Shown here piece by piece: positions 8,776 to 17,154 of a stretch of 64,000 nucleotides of DNA (the stretch's first letter is position 1; every line of letters begins with the position of its first letter). The translations under genes were made by a program, and so were the position numbers. The stretch comes from an uncultured Eubacterium sp. (lineage in GTDB: Bacteria; Bacillota; Clostridia; Lachnospirales; Lachnospiraceae), in assembly GCA_910577225.1 (NCBI GenBank), contig CAJTMV010000015.1:22079-86078 (forward strand), given 5' to 3'. The notes beneath the pieces were generated by a model. The model did no database searches. It was not told where the DNA came from and saw only the letters and a program-made list of their open reading frames with translations.

Positions 8776-9210
8776 TCAATGCTGTCCGCAGTCGCCGTTG
8801 CATGCCAGTAACGCGGATGGATCGGCAAGTCCTGCCTCGGACGTTACAATAACGTCTCCAAGGCCGACGTTATCTCCGGCGTTATTGTGATAAGCGTATT
8901 CGATGGCAAGACGGGAAGTGCCGCTCCCGCCGGCCAGCGCTCCGTTTGAAGAGACATATTCCACCGGCTGGTTGAATGTCAGATATAACATCTGGCCCCC
9001 ACTGTGATGGCCGTCGCCCTGGTCTGCAACATGTCTGGCGTTGACCTGAATGCGGTAGTCTCCGCGGCCGGTTTCTGGTCTCTGGTGAATATTTGCGGTT
9101 ACGACGTAACAGTCGGTTCTGCCGCCGCTATCTGCAGATCCGCTTGCGGCATATACGCCTTCAGCCAGATTGTCATTTGCAATAACGATTGGTTTTTCGT
9201 AAGTTTTCAT
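8776..9210 (-). CDS. Peptide-like protein, candidate RiPP precursor or small surface protein
   Basis: A 144-aa protein without a signal peptide or membrane helix. The N-terminus MKTYEKPIVIANDNLAEGVY, followed by AASGS, looks like a leader: charged and conserved in style, ending in Ala-Ser-Gly. The remainder is rich in Gly, Ser, Asn and Asp. Its short strand-like blocks (CYVVTANIH, DYRIQVNARHV, MLYLTFNQPVEYV) suggest a small beta-sandwich. Cysteines occur near residue 34 and in the C-terminal CNGDC. I recognise the N-terminal style from small peptide genes beside PqqD/HprK-like genes in Lachnospiraceae, but cannot name a family. AAAGGGA precedes the ATG, and an extended -10 promoter lies 65 bp upstream. 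It sits between the kinase and the exporter genes. Alternatively it is a folded secreted or structural protein. Confidence 0.65.
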   Translation of the reverse strand: MKTYEKPIVIANDNLAEGVYAASGSADSGGRTDCYVVTANIHQRPETGRGDYRIQVNARHVADQGDGHHSGGQMLYLTFNQPVEYVSSNGALAGGSGTSRLAIEYAYHNNAGDNVGLGDVIVTSEAGLADPSALLACNGDCGQH

Positions 9211-9274
9211 ATTTTATCCCTTTCTTTTCAGAGGTTTCAGTTTAAGCATCTTATGGAGTCTTTTAATTTCTGTA

Positions 9275-9303
9275 AGTGTAGCATAAATCGATGTGGCAGT
9301 AAA
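9275..9303 (-). promoter_or_regulatory. Promoter of the 144-aa peptide-like gene
   Basis: Read on the minus strand: -35 TTTACT (9298-9303), a 17-bp spacer, and -10 TACACT (9275-9280) preceded by TGC, giving an extended -10. It stands between the HprK-like gene and the peptide gene, so the peptide and exporter can be expressed apart from the kinase. Confidence 0.5.
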
Positions 9304-9390
9304 TAAAAAACAGTTTCATTGTTTTCGCAATTTGAGGCAGATTTTACACAAACGCCTGTTTTTTGTCTGCAAAGTCTGCTGGATATTGCG

Positions 9391-10545
9391 TTACATTTTA
9401 TCGTCGATCCATTGTCTGGCCGCTGTTACGGCGGATGGATGTCTGGTACATTTCAGCAGACCGATCGGGATAGATGCCGCAAGCGCTGACAGGAAATCCA
9501 GACCAGACTGCAGCATGGACGCGTCCCATGTCGGTGAAATCAGTCTTTGCGAGGTTCGAAGTATTTTCTGGTCAGCGGAAAGGTCCATACACAGATCGCG
9601 GCTGCCGCGCTCCAGCAGCAAAATGCCTCCAAGCGGATAGGTTTCGGTATGCGAAATACCGGAAGTACCGCACCAGGGAATGCCATAAATGACAGGGATC
9701 CCGTCGGATAATGCAAGCATGTTCAAATCGCCGTTTAATACAGGCGTCTGGTACAGCTGCTGCCACAGATTCGTATGCGTGGACTTTCCCATACCGGAAC
9801 GTCCGGAAAACAGCCAGGCTTTTTCACGATAAAGAATCGAGGCCGAATGCAGGACGTAGCAGTTTTGTTTTTGCGCGGCGTATAAAAACAGCAGCCGGAT
9901 GATGTGAAACAGTTGCTGCGCATCAGAATCGTTTACAGGCGGCCGGTAACAAACGGCTGCAAAACGGCCGTTTTTTGCCAAATGAGCAGCGGGAACCTGC
10001 GGCATCTGCGGAAACTGCAGCAGATAACCGGAGTCTGTTTCCAGGACACATAGCTGGGGATGCTGTACGAGCAGACTGCCATGTTCTGGCAGCAAAAGCG
10101 CATCGTGACGGCACACGATGGTAAGATCCGCGTCTGCACATTCCGGAGTCTGAAACGCCAGCAGTTCTTCTGCAAAAATCTGGCGGGGACCGGACAGCTT
10201 TATCTGCACCGGCCCGATTTTTAAAAACAGGCATTCGGATTTGGCGCCCGGCAATACCGGTTCTTCATCGTCAGAAAGAAGAATGTGGCGCAGGAACAGC
10301 TGATTGAGAAAATCATTCATATCCCGCTCCAGCTGGGCGGTTTCATCCGAAGAAGCCTCGTAGCGGCTGGTAAAACGTGCGAGTAATTGCGCGCGGTCAG
10401 AGACTTCGTCCAGTGTTTCCCATAAAAATACGCCGCTTTCATTGATCTGAATGCCGCGCATCTGATCGGCGGCTGCCTGTCCGTGCGGAAGCAGATATGG
10501 AATGTTTTGAATATTGCATAAAGAATAACATGGATTTTTTTTCAT
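9391..10545 (-). CDS. RRE(PqqD-like)-HprK-like kinase fusion
   Basis: A 384-aa protein with two recognisable parts. Residues ~10-95 resemble a PqqD/RiPP recognition element: GIQINESGVFLWETLDEV, then an acidic helix and a FLNQLFLRHIL end. The C-terminal half is related to HPr kinase: Walker A GRSGMGKST near residue 250, then NGDLNML and YGIPWCGTSGI, a pattern typical of HprK-like proteins outside sugar regulation. Homologues in tailored lasso-peptide clusters phosphorylate the peptide. Here the RRE-like domain could present the 144-aa protein to the kinase; that is inference. GAAGGGACC precedes the ATG. Divergent from the S26-type peptidase gene at 10704. Confidence 0.75.
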   Translation of the reverse strand: MKKNPCYSLCNIQNIPYLLPHGQAAADQMRGIQINESGVFLWETLDEVSDRAQLLARFTSRYEASSDETAQLERDMNDFLNQLFLRHILLSDDEEPVLPGAKSECLFLKIGPVQIKLSGPRQIFAEELLAFQTPECADADLTIVCRHDALLLPEHGSLLVQHPQLCVLETDSGYLLQFPQMPQVPAAHLAKNGRFAAVCYRPPVNDSDAQQLFHIIRLLFLYAAQKQNCYVLHSASILYREKAWLFSGRSGMGKSTHTNLWQQLYQTPVLNGDLNMLALSDGIPVIYGIPWCGTSGISHTETYPLGGILLLERGSRDLCMDLSADQKILRTSQRLISPTWDASMLQSGLDFLSALAASIPIGLLKCTRHPSAVTAARQWIDDKM

Positions 10546-10633
10546 CGGTCGGGTCCCTTCGGTTGGTTTATCATCATGGAACAGTTTTGTATCCGAAAAT
10601 CAGAGATGCATTTGCAATCGGATTTTTTTACTA

Positions 10634-10658
10634 TAGCATTTTCGGAGAAAAAATGCTA
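10634..10658. promoter_or_regulatory. Inverted repeat in the divergent region, possible operator
   Basis: TAGCATTTT (10634-10642) and AAAATGCTA (10650-10658) form a perfect 9-bp inverted repeat with a 7-bp centre, in the only gap between the minus-strand kinase operon and the plus-strand peptidase gene. It has no following T-run on the plus strand and suits a dimeric repressor site better than a terminator. Confidence 0.35.
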
Positions 10659-10703
10659 CGATAAACGATATGAAATTTTTGGTTATGCAAAAGGAGAACG
10701 ATC

Positions 10704-11153
10704 ATGGTACACAATCAGGTTCCAAAACAGGATATCGAACAGCTGCTGCGGCATGGGCATTCCGTCCGTATATTTCCAAAGGGGTACAGTATGTATCCGA
10801 TGTTTGTACCAGACAGAGATGAGGCAGTGATTCGTCCAATCACCGATACGACCAGGTTAAGACGCGCAGACGTTGTCTTATACCGCAGGGAAGAGAGCAT
10901 ACTGGTGCTGCACCGGATCTGGAAGGTTACTGCCGACGGTATTTACCTGGTCGGAGATCGTCAGACACAGATCGAAGGACCGTTGCATCCGGGGCAAATG
11001 CGTGGTATACTGACGTCATTTGTCAGAAAGGGACGGGAAATATCCGTTTGTCATCCGGCTTATATTTTTTACAGCCGCCTTTGGCTGATTTTACGGCCCT
11101 TCCGGCATCATGTGGGGAAAATCGTACATTTTTTTGTACGAAAAATAATTTAG
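10704..11153 (+). CDS. S26/S24-type signal peptidase-like protein (Ser/His type)
   Basis: A 149-aa protein with the catalytic-Ser box KGYSMYPMF (Ser29) of the S26/S24 clan. The second box is VLHRIWKV (His70), and LVGDRQ (Asp85) follows. This is the Ser/His arrangement of the SipW/eukaryotic-type S26B signal peptidases, not the bacterial Ser/Lys dyad. It lacks a strong N-terminal membrane anchor; a hydrophobic-basic stretch at the C-terminus (IFYSRLWLILRPF) could bind the membrane. The ATG at 10704 lies 6 bases after AAAGGAGAA. Such peptidases recur beside PqqD/HprK-like gene sets, where they may remove a leader peptide; the role here is inferred from context. Confidence 0.75.
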   Translation: MVHNQVPKQDIEQLLRHGHSVRIFPKGYSMYPMFVPDRDEAVIRPITDTTRLRRADVVLYRREESILVLHRIWKVTADGIYLVGDRQTQIEGPLHPGQMRGILTSFVRKGREISVCHPAYIFYSRLWLILRPFRHHVGKIVHFFVRKII

Positions 11154-11164
11154 TATGTTATAAT
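11134..11164 (+). promoter_or_regulatory. Extended -10 promoter ahead of pqqD and the pel-like operon
   Basis: A perfect TATAAT (11159-11164) is preceded by TGT, forming an extended -10; a weak -35 (TTGTAC, 11134-11139) is 19 bp upstream. It overlaps the end of the peptidase gene and would start a transcript running through pqqD into the pel-like genes. Confidence 0.5.
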
Positions 11165-11200
11165 CGAATGCATGATACGAAACGGAGGCAGGAGCAGGGT

Positions 11201-11506
11201 ATGGAAAAAAAACGAAAAACAGTCTGTCAGCTGCGTAAGGCAGCGGGTATTTACTGGCTGCTGCATATGGACCAGGCCGGGCCAGCGTATAAACATCCGG
11301 TCCCGTTAAACGAGAGCGGCGCCAGAATCTGGCAGATGCTGGAACAACACAGAAAACCAGAGCAGATAGCCAGAGCGTTTGCGCAGGAGTATGAGATCTC
11401 ATACGAGGATGCGACGGCGGATATCAGACAGTTTCTGGAAGAGCTCAAAAAGCAGGGAATAGAAACGGACGCAGAAGAAGCGGCAAAAGATCAGGGAGAT
11501 TCATAG
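11201..11506 (+). CDS. PqqD-family peptide chaperone (RRE protein)
   Basis: A 101-aa protein with the PqqD pattern: an N-terminal strand pair (YWLLHMDQAGPAYKHPVPL), NESGARIWQMLEQHRKPEQI, then YEISYEDATADIRQFLEEL. PqqD-like domains bind leader peptides and hand them to modifying enzymes in RiPP pathways. The C-terminal ~12 residues are an acidic tail. The ATG at 11201 follows GGAGGCAGGAGC; longer frames upstream cross the peptidase gene and are not real. The stop is 4 bp before the SDR-PelD fusion gene, so the two are almost certainly cotranscribed. A second PqqD-like domain sits on the HprK-like kinase nearby. No radical SAM or lasso cyclase partner is present. Confidence 0.75.
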   Translation: MEKKRKTVCQLRKAAGIYWLLHMDQAGPAYKHPVPLNESGARIWQMLEQHRKPEQIARAFAQEYEISYEDATADIRQFLEELKKQGIETDAEEAAKDQGDS

Positions 11507-11510
11507 CAGA

Positions 11511-13706
11511 ATGGAAGTATTGTTAATTGGCGGCAGCAGCGATCTTATGAACGCGTTGTTAAATAAACTGAATAAAGAAGGGCACCATTCCTATGTGCTG
11601 ACAGGAAACAGGAATGTGCGCGAATCCTATAAAAACGTATATGAGAAATATCATTTTCCATACGACTGTGATTGTCTGAAAGAAATATTTGACAGTGTCA
11701 GTCCGGATGTTATATTGTATACGGGTGCATATGACCCGAATTTTAGCTGGGAAGATCCGCGCAGAGAGTCCGTGCAGTTTCTGGCGGGACTGCAGAATGT
11801 GATGTCCACGTTTGCAACGATGAAAAAAGGGAGACTGATCTATCTTTCTTCCCAGGAAGTATATTCCAACTCTTATCCGCATCATATTCCGGAAGATTTG
11901 CCGACGAGCGCGGCCAGTCTGCGTGCCATGACGTATGTGCAGGGAGAGGACATTTGCAGAAACTATCGTCAGACGATGGGGCTGGACACGGTTGTGCTGC
12001 GGCTCGATCATCTGTATGCGGTTCCTTACAGAGAACGGCTGCGGGGAGAGCGGCTCAAAGATAATTTGTGCGCGCATATGTGCGTGGAGGCGCTGCGTAC
12101 AGGCGAAATTCAGGCAGCCTCCAATAAAATTTTTTCCATGCTGTATCTGGACGACGCGACAGAGTTTATTTATCAGATCATCCGGGCCGGACAGACAAAG
12201 CAGGGCGTATATCACCTTTCTTCTGAACAGGCTGTTACCGAAATGGAACTGGCGCAGCTGGTACAAAAGGAAATGGGTAAAAACGCGAAGATTGTAAATA
12301 ATACGGTTGGCAGCGAGTATTGCAGGATTTTATCTGCACGGGCATTTGCAGATGAATTTGACTGGAACATTTTTAACGATTATGAGAAATCGGTCGCCGC
12401 AATGGCAAAGCATATCCGACGCCACAAAAATGAATATCTGCACGATGCGGATACTGGCAAAGGAACGATGGGCAGAATCAGGCAGAATCTGTATCATATT
12501 ATCCGTGCGCTCATACCGTTTCTCGAAAATATGATCTGCTTTATCCCGTTTTTTATGCTGAACAACCGCGCGGTCGGAAGCGCATATTTTGCGAAGCTGG
12601 ATTTTTATCTGCTGTATGTGTTGTTGTTTGCGATCGTTTATGGTCAGCAGCAGGCTACGTTTTCCGCAGTGCTGGCGGTCAGCGGTTACTGTTTCCGTCA
12701 GTCCTATACGCGCAGCGGTCTGGAAATATTACTCGATTTTAACACGTATGTATGGATTGCGCAGCTGTTTATACTTGGTCTTGTCGTCGGTTATATGAAA
12801 GACCAGCTGACGGCGGTTCGGGGAGAGGATCAGCAGGAAATGGAGTATTTGTCCGGCCAGCTGGACGATATACAGGACATCAATACGAGCAACGTGCGGC
12901 TGAAAAATGTACTGGAAGTGCAGATCGTGAATCAAAACGACAGCTTTGGCCGGATTTATGAGATCACGTCTTCGCTGGATCAGTATGATCCGTCAGAAGT
13001 ATTGTTTTATGCGGCGGAGATTTTATCAAGACTTGTCGGCAGTAAAGACGTGGCGATCTATTCCGTGGCAAACCGTTCGTATGCGAGACTGTTTTCCGCT
13101 ACTTCCAAAACGGCAAGGCAGCTGGGAAATTCGATCGAATATACGTCTTACGAACAGATGTATGCAGACCTGAAAGAACGAAAGGTGTTTATTAATAAAA
13201 ATATGGATGAAAAATATCCGCTGATGGCAAACGCCATTTATTCCGAGGATGAAATGCAGCTGATACTGATGATCTGGGGCATTCCGTGGGAGCGTATGAC
13301 ACTTGGTCAGGCGAACATGCTTGTTGTAATCGGCTATCTGATTCAGAATGCCGTTGTACGTGCCAACCGCTATATAGAAGCGCTGGAAAATCAGCGCTAT
13401 ATTGAAGGGACGAAGATTATGGAGACCGAAGCGTTTGGCAATCTCGTGCAGGCATATCTGCGGGCAGGAAATAAAAATCTTACGGAATGTACGATTTTGC
13501 AGATCGATGTGCCAAAACAAAAACAGGAGGAGGCCGCGGACGTACTGACACAGCTGATGCGTCAGTCAGATTACATCGGTCAGCTTTCGGATGGAAATCT
13601 GTATGTACTGTTGTCCAATACAGATCAAAAAGACGCTGATTTTGTTATTCAGAGATTTGAAAAAGCCGGTTATAGGAGCTGGAGGAAAGAAGGAGCGGAA
13701 TTATGA
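11511..13706 (+). CDS. SDR (PelX-like) - PelD fusion, c-di-GMP receptor of a Pel-like system
   Basis: A 731-aa fusion. Residues 1-300 are an extended SDR/epimerase domain (LLIGGSSDLM nucleotide loop, YLSSQEVYS) in which the catalytic YxxxK is YVQGE, so the Lys is replaced by Glu. Residues ~330-430 are four membrane helices (PFFMLNN, LDFYLLYVLLFAIVYG). A coiled-coil/GAF region (~450-620) and a degenerate GGDEF domain follow. This TM-GAF-GGDEF order is that of PelD. The RxxD inhibitory-site motif that binds c-di-GMP in PelD is present as RQSD (Arg684, Asp687), while the GGDEF active site itself is lost. PelD activates Pel synthesis post-translationally. The ATG is 4 bp after the pqqD stop; the stop overlaps pelE by 4 bp (ATGA). 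Confidence 0.85.
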   Translation: MEVLLIGGSSDLMNALLNKLNKEGHHSYVLTGNRNVRESYKNVYEKYHFPYDCDCLKEIFDSVSPDVILYTGAYDPNFSWEDPRRESVQFLAGLQNVMSTFATMKKGRLIYLSSQEVYSNSYPHHIPEDLPTSAASLRAMTYVQGEDICRNYRQTMGLDTVVLRLDHLYAVPYRERLRGERLKDNLCAHMCVEALRTGEIQAASNKIFSMLYLDDATEFIYQIIRAGQTKQGVYHLSSEQAVTEMELAQLVQKEMGKNAKIVNNTVGSEYCRILSARAFADEFDWNIFNDYEKSVAAMAKHIRRHKNEYLHDADTGKGTMGRIRQNLYHIIRALIPFLENMICFIPFFMLNNRAVGSAYFAKLDFYLLYVLLFAIVYGQQQATFSAVLAVSGYCFRQSYTRSGLEILLDFNTYVWIAQLFILGLVVGYMKDQLTAVRGEDQQEMEYLSGQLDDIQDINTSNVRLKNVLEVQIVNQNDSFGRIYEITSSLDQYDPSEVLFYAAEILSRLVGSKDVAIYSVANRSYARLFSATSKTARQLGNSIEYTSYEQMYADLKERKVFINKNMDEKYPLMANAIYSEDEMQLILMIWGIPWERMTLGQANMLVVIGYLIQNAVVRANRYIEALENQRYIEGTKIMETEAFGNLVQAYLRAGNKNLTECTILQIDVPKQKQEEAADVLTQLMRQSDYIGQLSDGNLYVLLSNTDQKDADFVIQRFEKAGYRSWRKEGAEL

Positions 13707-14605
13707 GCCAGAGTCAGATTTTCTGGATGCTTCTGCTGATTAGTACATGTGTGTCTGTCGTTTATCTTGTTTTTGGACTCGCGACGCAAAAAGGACGGAT
13801 CTCCTGTATGATGCGGTTTGCTGTAATGGCGCTCTGTCCGGTGATCGGCCCGTTGTTTTTTCTGACCGGTTATCTGTTATACAGGCTGGTGTTTCGTTCA
13901 GAAGCAGATCTTGCGGACGTTGTGTTTCGTAAAGATCGCGTGCGTACAAATGTGCGTGCGGATGAAGAGCGCGAGCGCAATATTGTGCCGGTCGAAGAGG
14001 CTTTGGCAGTCAGCGACAAGAGCAGTCTTCGCAGGCTGATGTTAAATGTAATTCGTGGCGATGTAAAAAGCTCGCTTGCGGCGATCGCGCTGGCGCTGAA
14101 TAGTCACGATTCGGAGACGGCGCATTATGCGGCTTCGGTATTGCAGGACGAGCTGAATGATTTTCGGCTGCATGTACAAAAGTCGTATCAGAAGATCGAG
14201 GCTGAATCCGGGGAACAAACGGAGGAAGAAGAGGCGCTGATTCTTTATATGAATCAGGTGCTTGCACAAAAAGTATTTACGGAACTGGAACAGAGAAAAT
14301 TTGTGTTTATGATGTCCGATATTGTGGATATTTTGTATAAAAAGAACGCTTCGAAAATTACAAGTCAGTTTTATGAATGTATGTGCCTGCGGCTGCTGGA
14401 TGTACAGGCGTTCGATCAGATGGAAATCTGGTGCGGCCGGGCCGCGGCGCAGTATCCGGACGAGCTGGCATCCTATACGTGCAGACTGAAACTTTATTTC
14501 ACTTCGCACCAGAAAGACAAATTTTTTCAGGTGATGAAAGAGTTAAAAGAATCTGAGGTAGTGATCGACAGCGAGACGCTGGAGCTGATACGAACGTTTG
14601 ATTAG
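13703..14605 (+). CDS. PelE-like membrane/TPR protein
   Basis: A 300-aa protein with two N-terminal membrane helices (about residues 7-27 and 36-62) and a cytosolic, helical, TPR-like remainder (for example LAAIALALNSHDSETAHYAA). This is the layout of PelE, a partner of PelD and PelF in the inner-membrane Pel synthase complex. Sequence identity cannot be judged here; the call rests on topology, the preceding PelD-like gene and the following pelF/pelG. It overlaps the fusion gene by 4 bp and is followed by the large membrane protein gene after a GGAGGAG site. Confidence 0.7.
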   Translation: MSQSQIFWMLLLISTCVSVVYLVFGLATQKGRISCMMRFAVMALCPVIGPLFFLTGYLLYRLVFRSEADLADVVFRKDRVRTNVRADEERERNIVPVEEALAVSDKSSLRRLMLNVIRGDVKSSLAAIALALNSHDSETAHYAASVLQDELNDFRLHVQKSYQKIEAESGEQTEEEEALILYMNQVLAQKVFTELEQRKFVFMMSDIVDILYKKNASKITSQFYECMCLRLLDVQAFDQMEIWCGRAAAQYPDELASYTCRLKLYFTSHQKDKFFQVMKELKESEVVIDSETLELIRTFD

Positions 14606-14620
14606 GAGGAGATGCTGCCT

Positions 14621-17149
14621 ATGTCAATGAAAGTACTGACGGCGCTGCAGCTTTTGGAAATTTTTGGCGTATATGCGGCTATGACTCTGCTGCTGCCGGC
14701 AATGCTGTTTTATAAAAAAATCTGCGGGATAAGATTCTCCGTGCGATTTATGATTTATCAGATCGCTGGAAATTTTTATATGATAACGCTCGTGCTGATC
14801 TTACAGCTGCTGCATATTTCCAGCTGGCTGACGCTTGTCGGGTGTACGGCGCTGTCTGCCGCTGCGGCGCGTCTCTGGATGTATCCGACAGATCGGAAAG
14901 AAGCTGTGCGCCGGCGGCTGGAAGATATCCAAAAACTGGCGGAAGGCAGGTATGGGTTCCGGCTGCTTTTCAGAAAAATACGAATGCGGATATTTCAGGC
15001 CGCAGGCGGTCTGGCCGGCTGCATCTGGAAAGGTTTTTATAAAAATCTGCCGGATGTGCTGTTTTTACTGGCTCTGCTTGCAGCATATATGCTGACGTAT
15101 GGGATAAACGCCTTTGAACAGTATGGCTACTGTGCGTCGGATGTCGTTGTGCATAATTACTGGATTAACTATATGGGCAAAGGACAGCCTTTTGTAGCAG
15201 GAGTATATCCGTTTGGGTTTCATTGTATCATTTATTACCTGCATACGGTATTTGGGATCGATACTTATGTACTGCTGCGGCTGTTCTGGGTAGTACAGAC
15301 GCTGCTGATTCATCTGATGCTGCTGGCGTTTCTGCGGATATGCTGCAGGACAAAATATATGGCGTATGCAGGGACTGGCTTTTATTTGCTGGCCGGCCTG
15401 TTTCGAATCAATACATACAGTCGGTATACCAGCTCGCTTCCGCAGGAATTTGGCATGATTTTTATCCTTCCGTCCATTGCTTTTTTATTTCTGTTTTTTG
15501 AACAGAAAAAGAAGGAGCAGGGGAGCGGTGAGGCACAAAAAGAGGTGTGTCAGGCAGAGGCGGAGCGCGAGACGCTGCTTGTGATGGAAGAGAACACGCA
15601 GGACGGATCGTTTTGTATTCGTACCATCGTCTGGAATCCGGATGAAATGCAGACGACGCGTTTCGAGGAGCCAGACCCGTTACAGACTGCAAATATCAAG
15701 GCGGGAATTCGAAAAAGAAACCGGATACGGTCTGTACTGCGCAAAGAGTGCGCGTTGGTAAGTTTTCTTTACTTAGGCTGCTTTCTGATGAGCTTTAGCC
15801 TGACGCTTACCGTTCATTTTTACAATACGATGATTGCTGGACTGTTCTGCCTTGGAGTCGGGGCGGGGTATGGGTTCCGGCTGTTTGGAAAAAAATATTT
15901 CGGCCGTGTCATGCTGGCAGGGATGACGGCGATTGCCGTCTCAGTGCTGCCGCTGCTGCTCGCATTTTTGGGAGGTACGCCGCTGGAAGGGTCCCTGTTT
16001 TGGGGCATGGAAATCATCAATGGTACGGCAAAAAATTCTGAGGTAGTATTGGAAACGGATGATGAGGAGCAGACGGATGAAACAAATACGAACAAGGCAG
16101 GGATCCACGCGAATACAGAGACGGAAACAATAAAAGCAGTGCCGGTACAAAGTAAGACCCGTTCGCCCGGGATGCTGCACAGTATCCGGACAAAGCTGCA
16201 GCGTCTGCTTTCCGCTGTCAACAGTACGATGGATGTATTTTTGATTTATATGGAATATCAGTGGGTCAGTCGGAGCATTCCGATCTGGATTCTGCTGTCC
16301 GCGCTGCTGTCGGTATTGTTTTTTGTACTGCGGGAGACCGATTATGCGGCACGTATGCTTTCCGTCACTGTGTTTATGATGCTGATGACGCTGCTGTTTG
16401 CGGCAGGGGAGCTGGGACTGCCGGAGCTGATGGATGCCAGCGGGCGTACGTGTATTTATTATGCGTATTCTCTGATCGTATTATGGTGTATCTGCACGGA
16501 TGGTATTTTCTATCTTTTGTTTGGACGGATGCGTTTTTCATGGGCCGCAGATGCAGCTTCTGTCCTTGTTATAGCGGGACTTGCGGCAGCAGTCGTATCA
16601 GGCGGCGTGGGGAAAAAAATGTATACGGCGAAGAGTATGCAGTCGAACGATGCGGTGATCTGTCTGACCAATATCATTCGGGAGAATCCGGATCAGACCT
16701 GGACGATTGTATCGGCAAATGACGAACTGCGTATGGGAGAAGATCATGGCTATCATTATGAGCTGGACACGTTTTTGCGGGAAATGGAACATCACGGAGG
16801 GACAGAGACAATTTTCATTCCGACAAAAAAAGTCTATTTCTTTATTGAAAAAATACCGATTGCATATGCGCAGGTTTATGAGGACAGCGGACAACCGGTT
16901 TCAGAGCAGGGTGCGCTGGAAAAATTGCCGGAAAGGGACGGCATCCGGATGTATCAGGGCAGAAACCGGTGGATCGAGATGTCCAGACAGTTTTTCTGGG
17001 CGAAACAATTCGCAGATATGTATCCGAATGAGATGAGCGTTTACTATGAAACCGATGCGTTTGTGTGCTATTGCGTAGAGCAGAACGCGTACAGCCTGTT
17101 TGATTTCAGCATTAATTATAAATATAACATGATGCATGCAAAGGAGTAA
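14621..17149 (+). CDS. Large polytopic membrane protein of the pel-like operon, unknown function
   Basis: A protein of 842 aa with many membrane helices in two sets (about residues 5-90 and 145-260, then 380-450 and 545-660), separated by charged, Glu/Thr-rich hydrophilic loops at ~295-370 and ~470-520. The C-terminal ~170 residues are extracytoplasmic or cytosolic and end with a mixed alpha/beta domain. The layout resembles GT-C-type membrane glycosyltransferases or polymer-processing enzymes, but I see no diagnostic motif. ATG 14621 is chosen over ATG 14612 because the GGAGGAG site directly abuts the latter. Position between pelE-like and DUF2194-like genes indicates a role in assembling or modifying the polysaccharide. 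Confidence 0.7.
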   Translation: MSMKVLTALQLLEIFGVYAAMTLLLPAMLFYKKICGIRFSVRFMIYQIAGNFYMITLVLILQLLHISSWLTLVGCTALSAAAARLWMYPTDRKEAVRRRLEDIQKLAEGRYGFRLLFRKIRMRIFQAAGGLAGCIWKGFYKNLPDVLFLLALLAAYMLTYGINAFEQYGYCASDVVVHNYWINYMGKGQPFVAGVYPFGFHCIIYYLHTVFGIDTYVLLRLFWVVQTLLIHLMLLAFLRICCRTKYMAYAGTGFYLLAGLFRINTYSRYTSSLPQEFGMIFILPSIAFLFLFFEQKKKEQGSGEAQKEVCQAEAERETLLVMEENTQDGSFCIRTIVWNPDEMQTTRFEEPDPLQTANIKAGIRKRNRIRSVLRKECALVSFLYLGCFLMSFSLTLTVHFYNTMIAGLFCLGVGAGYGFRLFGKKYFGRVMLAGMTAIAVSVLPLLLAFLGGTPLEGSLFWGMEIINGTAKNSEVVLETDDEEQTDETNTNKAGIHANTETETIKAVPVQSKTRSPGMLHSIRTKLQRLLSAVNSTMDVFLIYMEYQWVSRSIPIWILLSALLSVLFFVLRETDYAARMLSVTVFMMLMTLLFAAGELGLPELMDASGRTCIYYAYSLIVLWCICTDGIFYLLFGRMRFSWAADAASVLVIAGLAAAVVSGGVGKKMYTAKSMQSNDAVICLTNIIRENPDQTWTIVSANDELRMGEDHGYHYELDTFLREMEHHGGTETIFIPTKKVYFFIEKIPIAYAQVYEDSGQPVSEQGALEKLPERDGIRMYQGRNRWIEMSRQFFWAKQFADMYPNEMSVYYETDAFVCYCVEQNAYSLFDFSINYKYNMMHAKE

Positions 17150-17154
17150 GAAGT

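Noticed and set aside
6985..11506. Lasso-peptide cluster in the strict sense
   Set aside because: No asparagine-synthetase-like cyclase or transglutaminase-type protease is present, so only the tailoring genes resemble that class.
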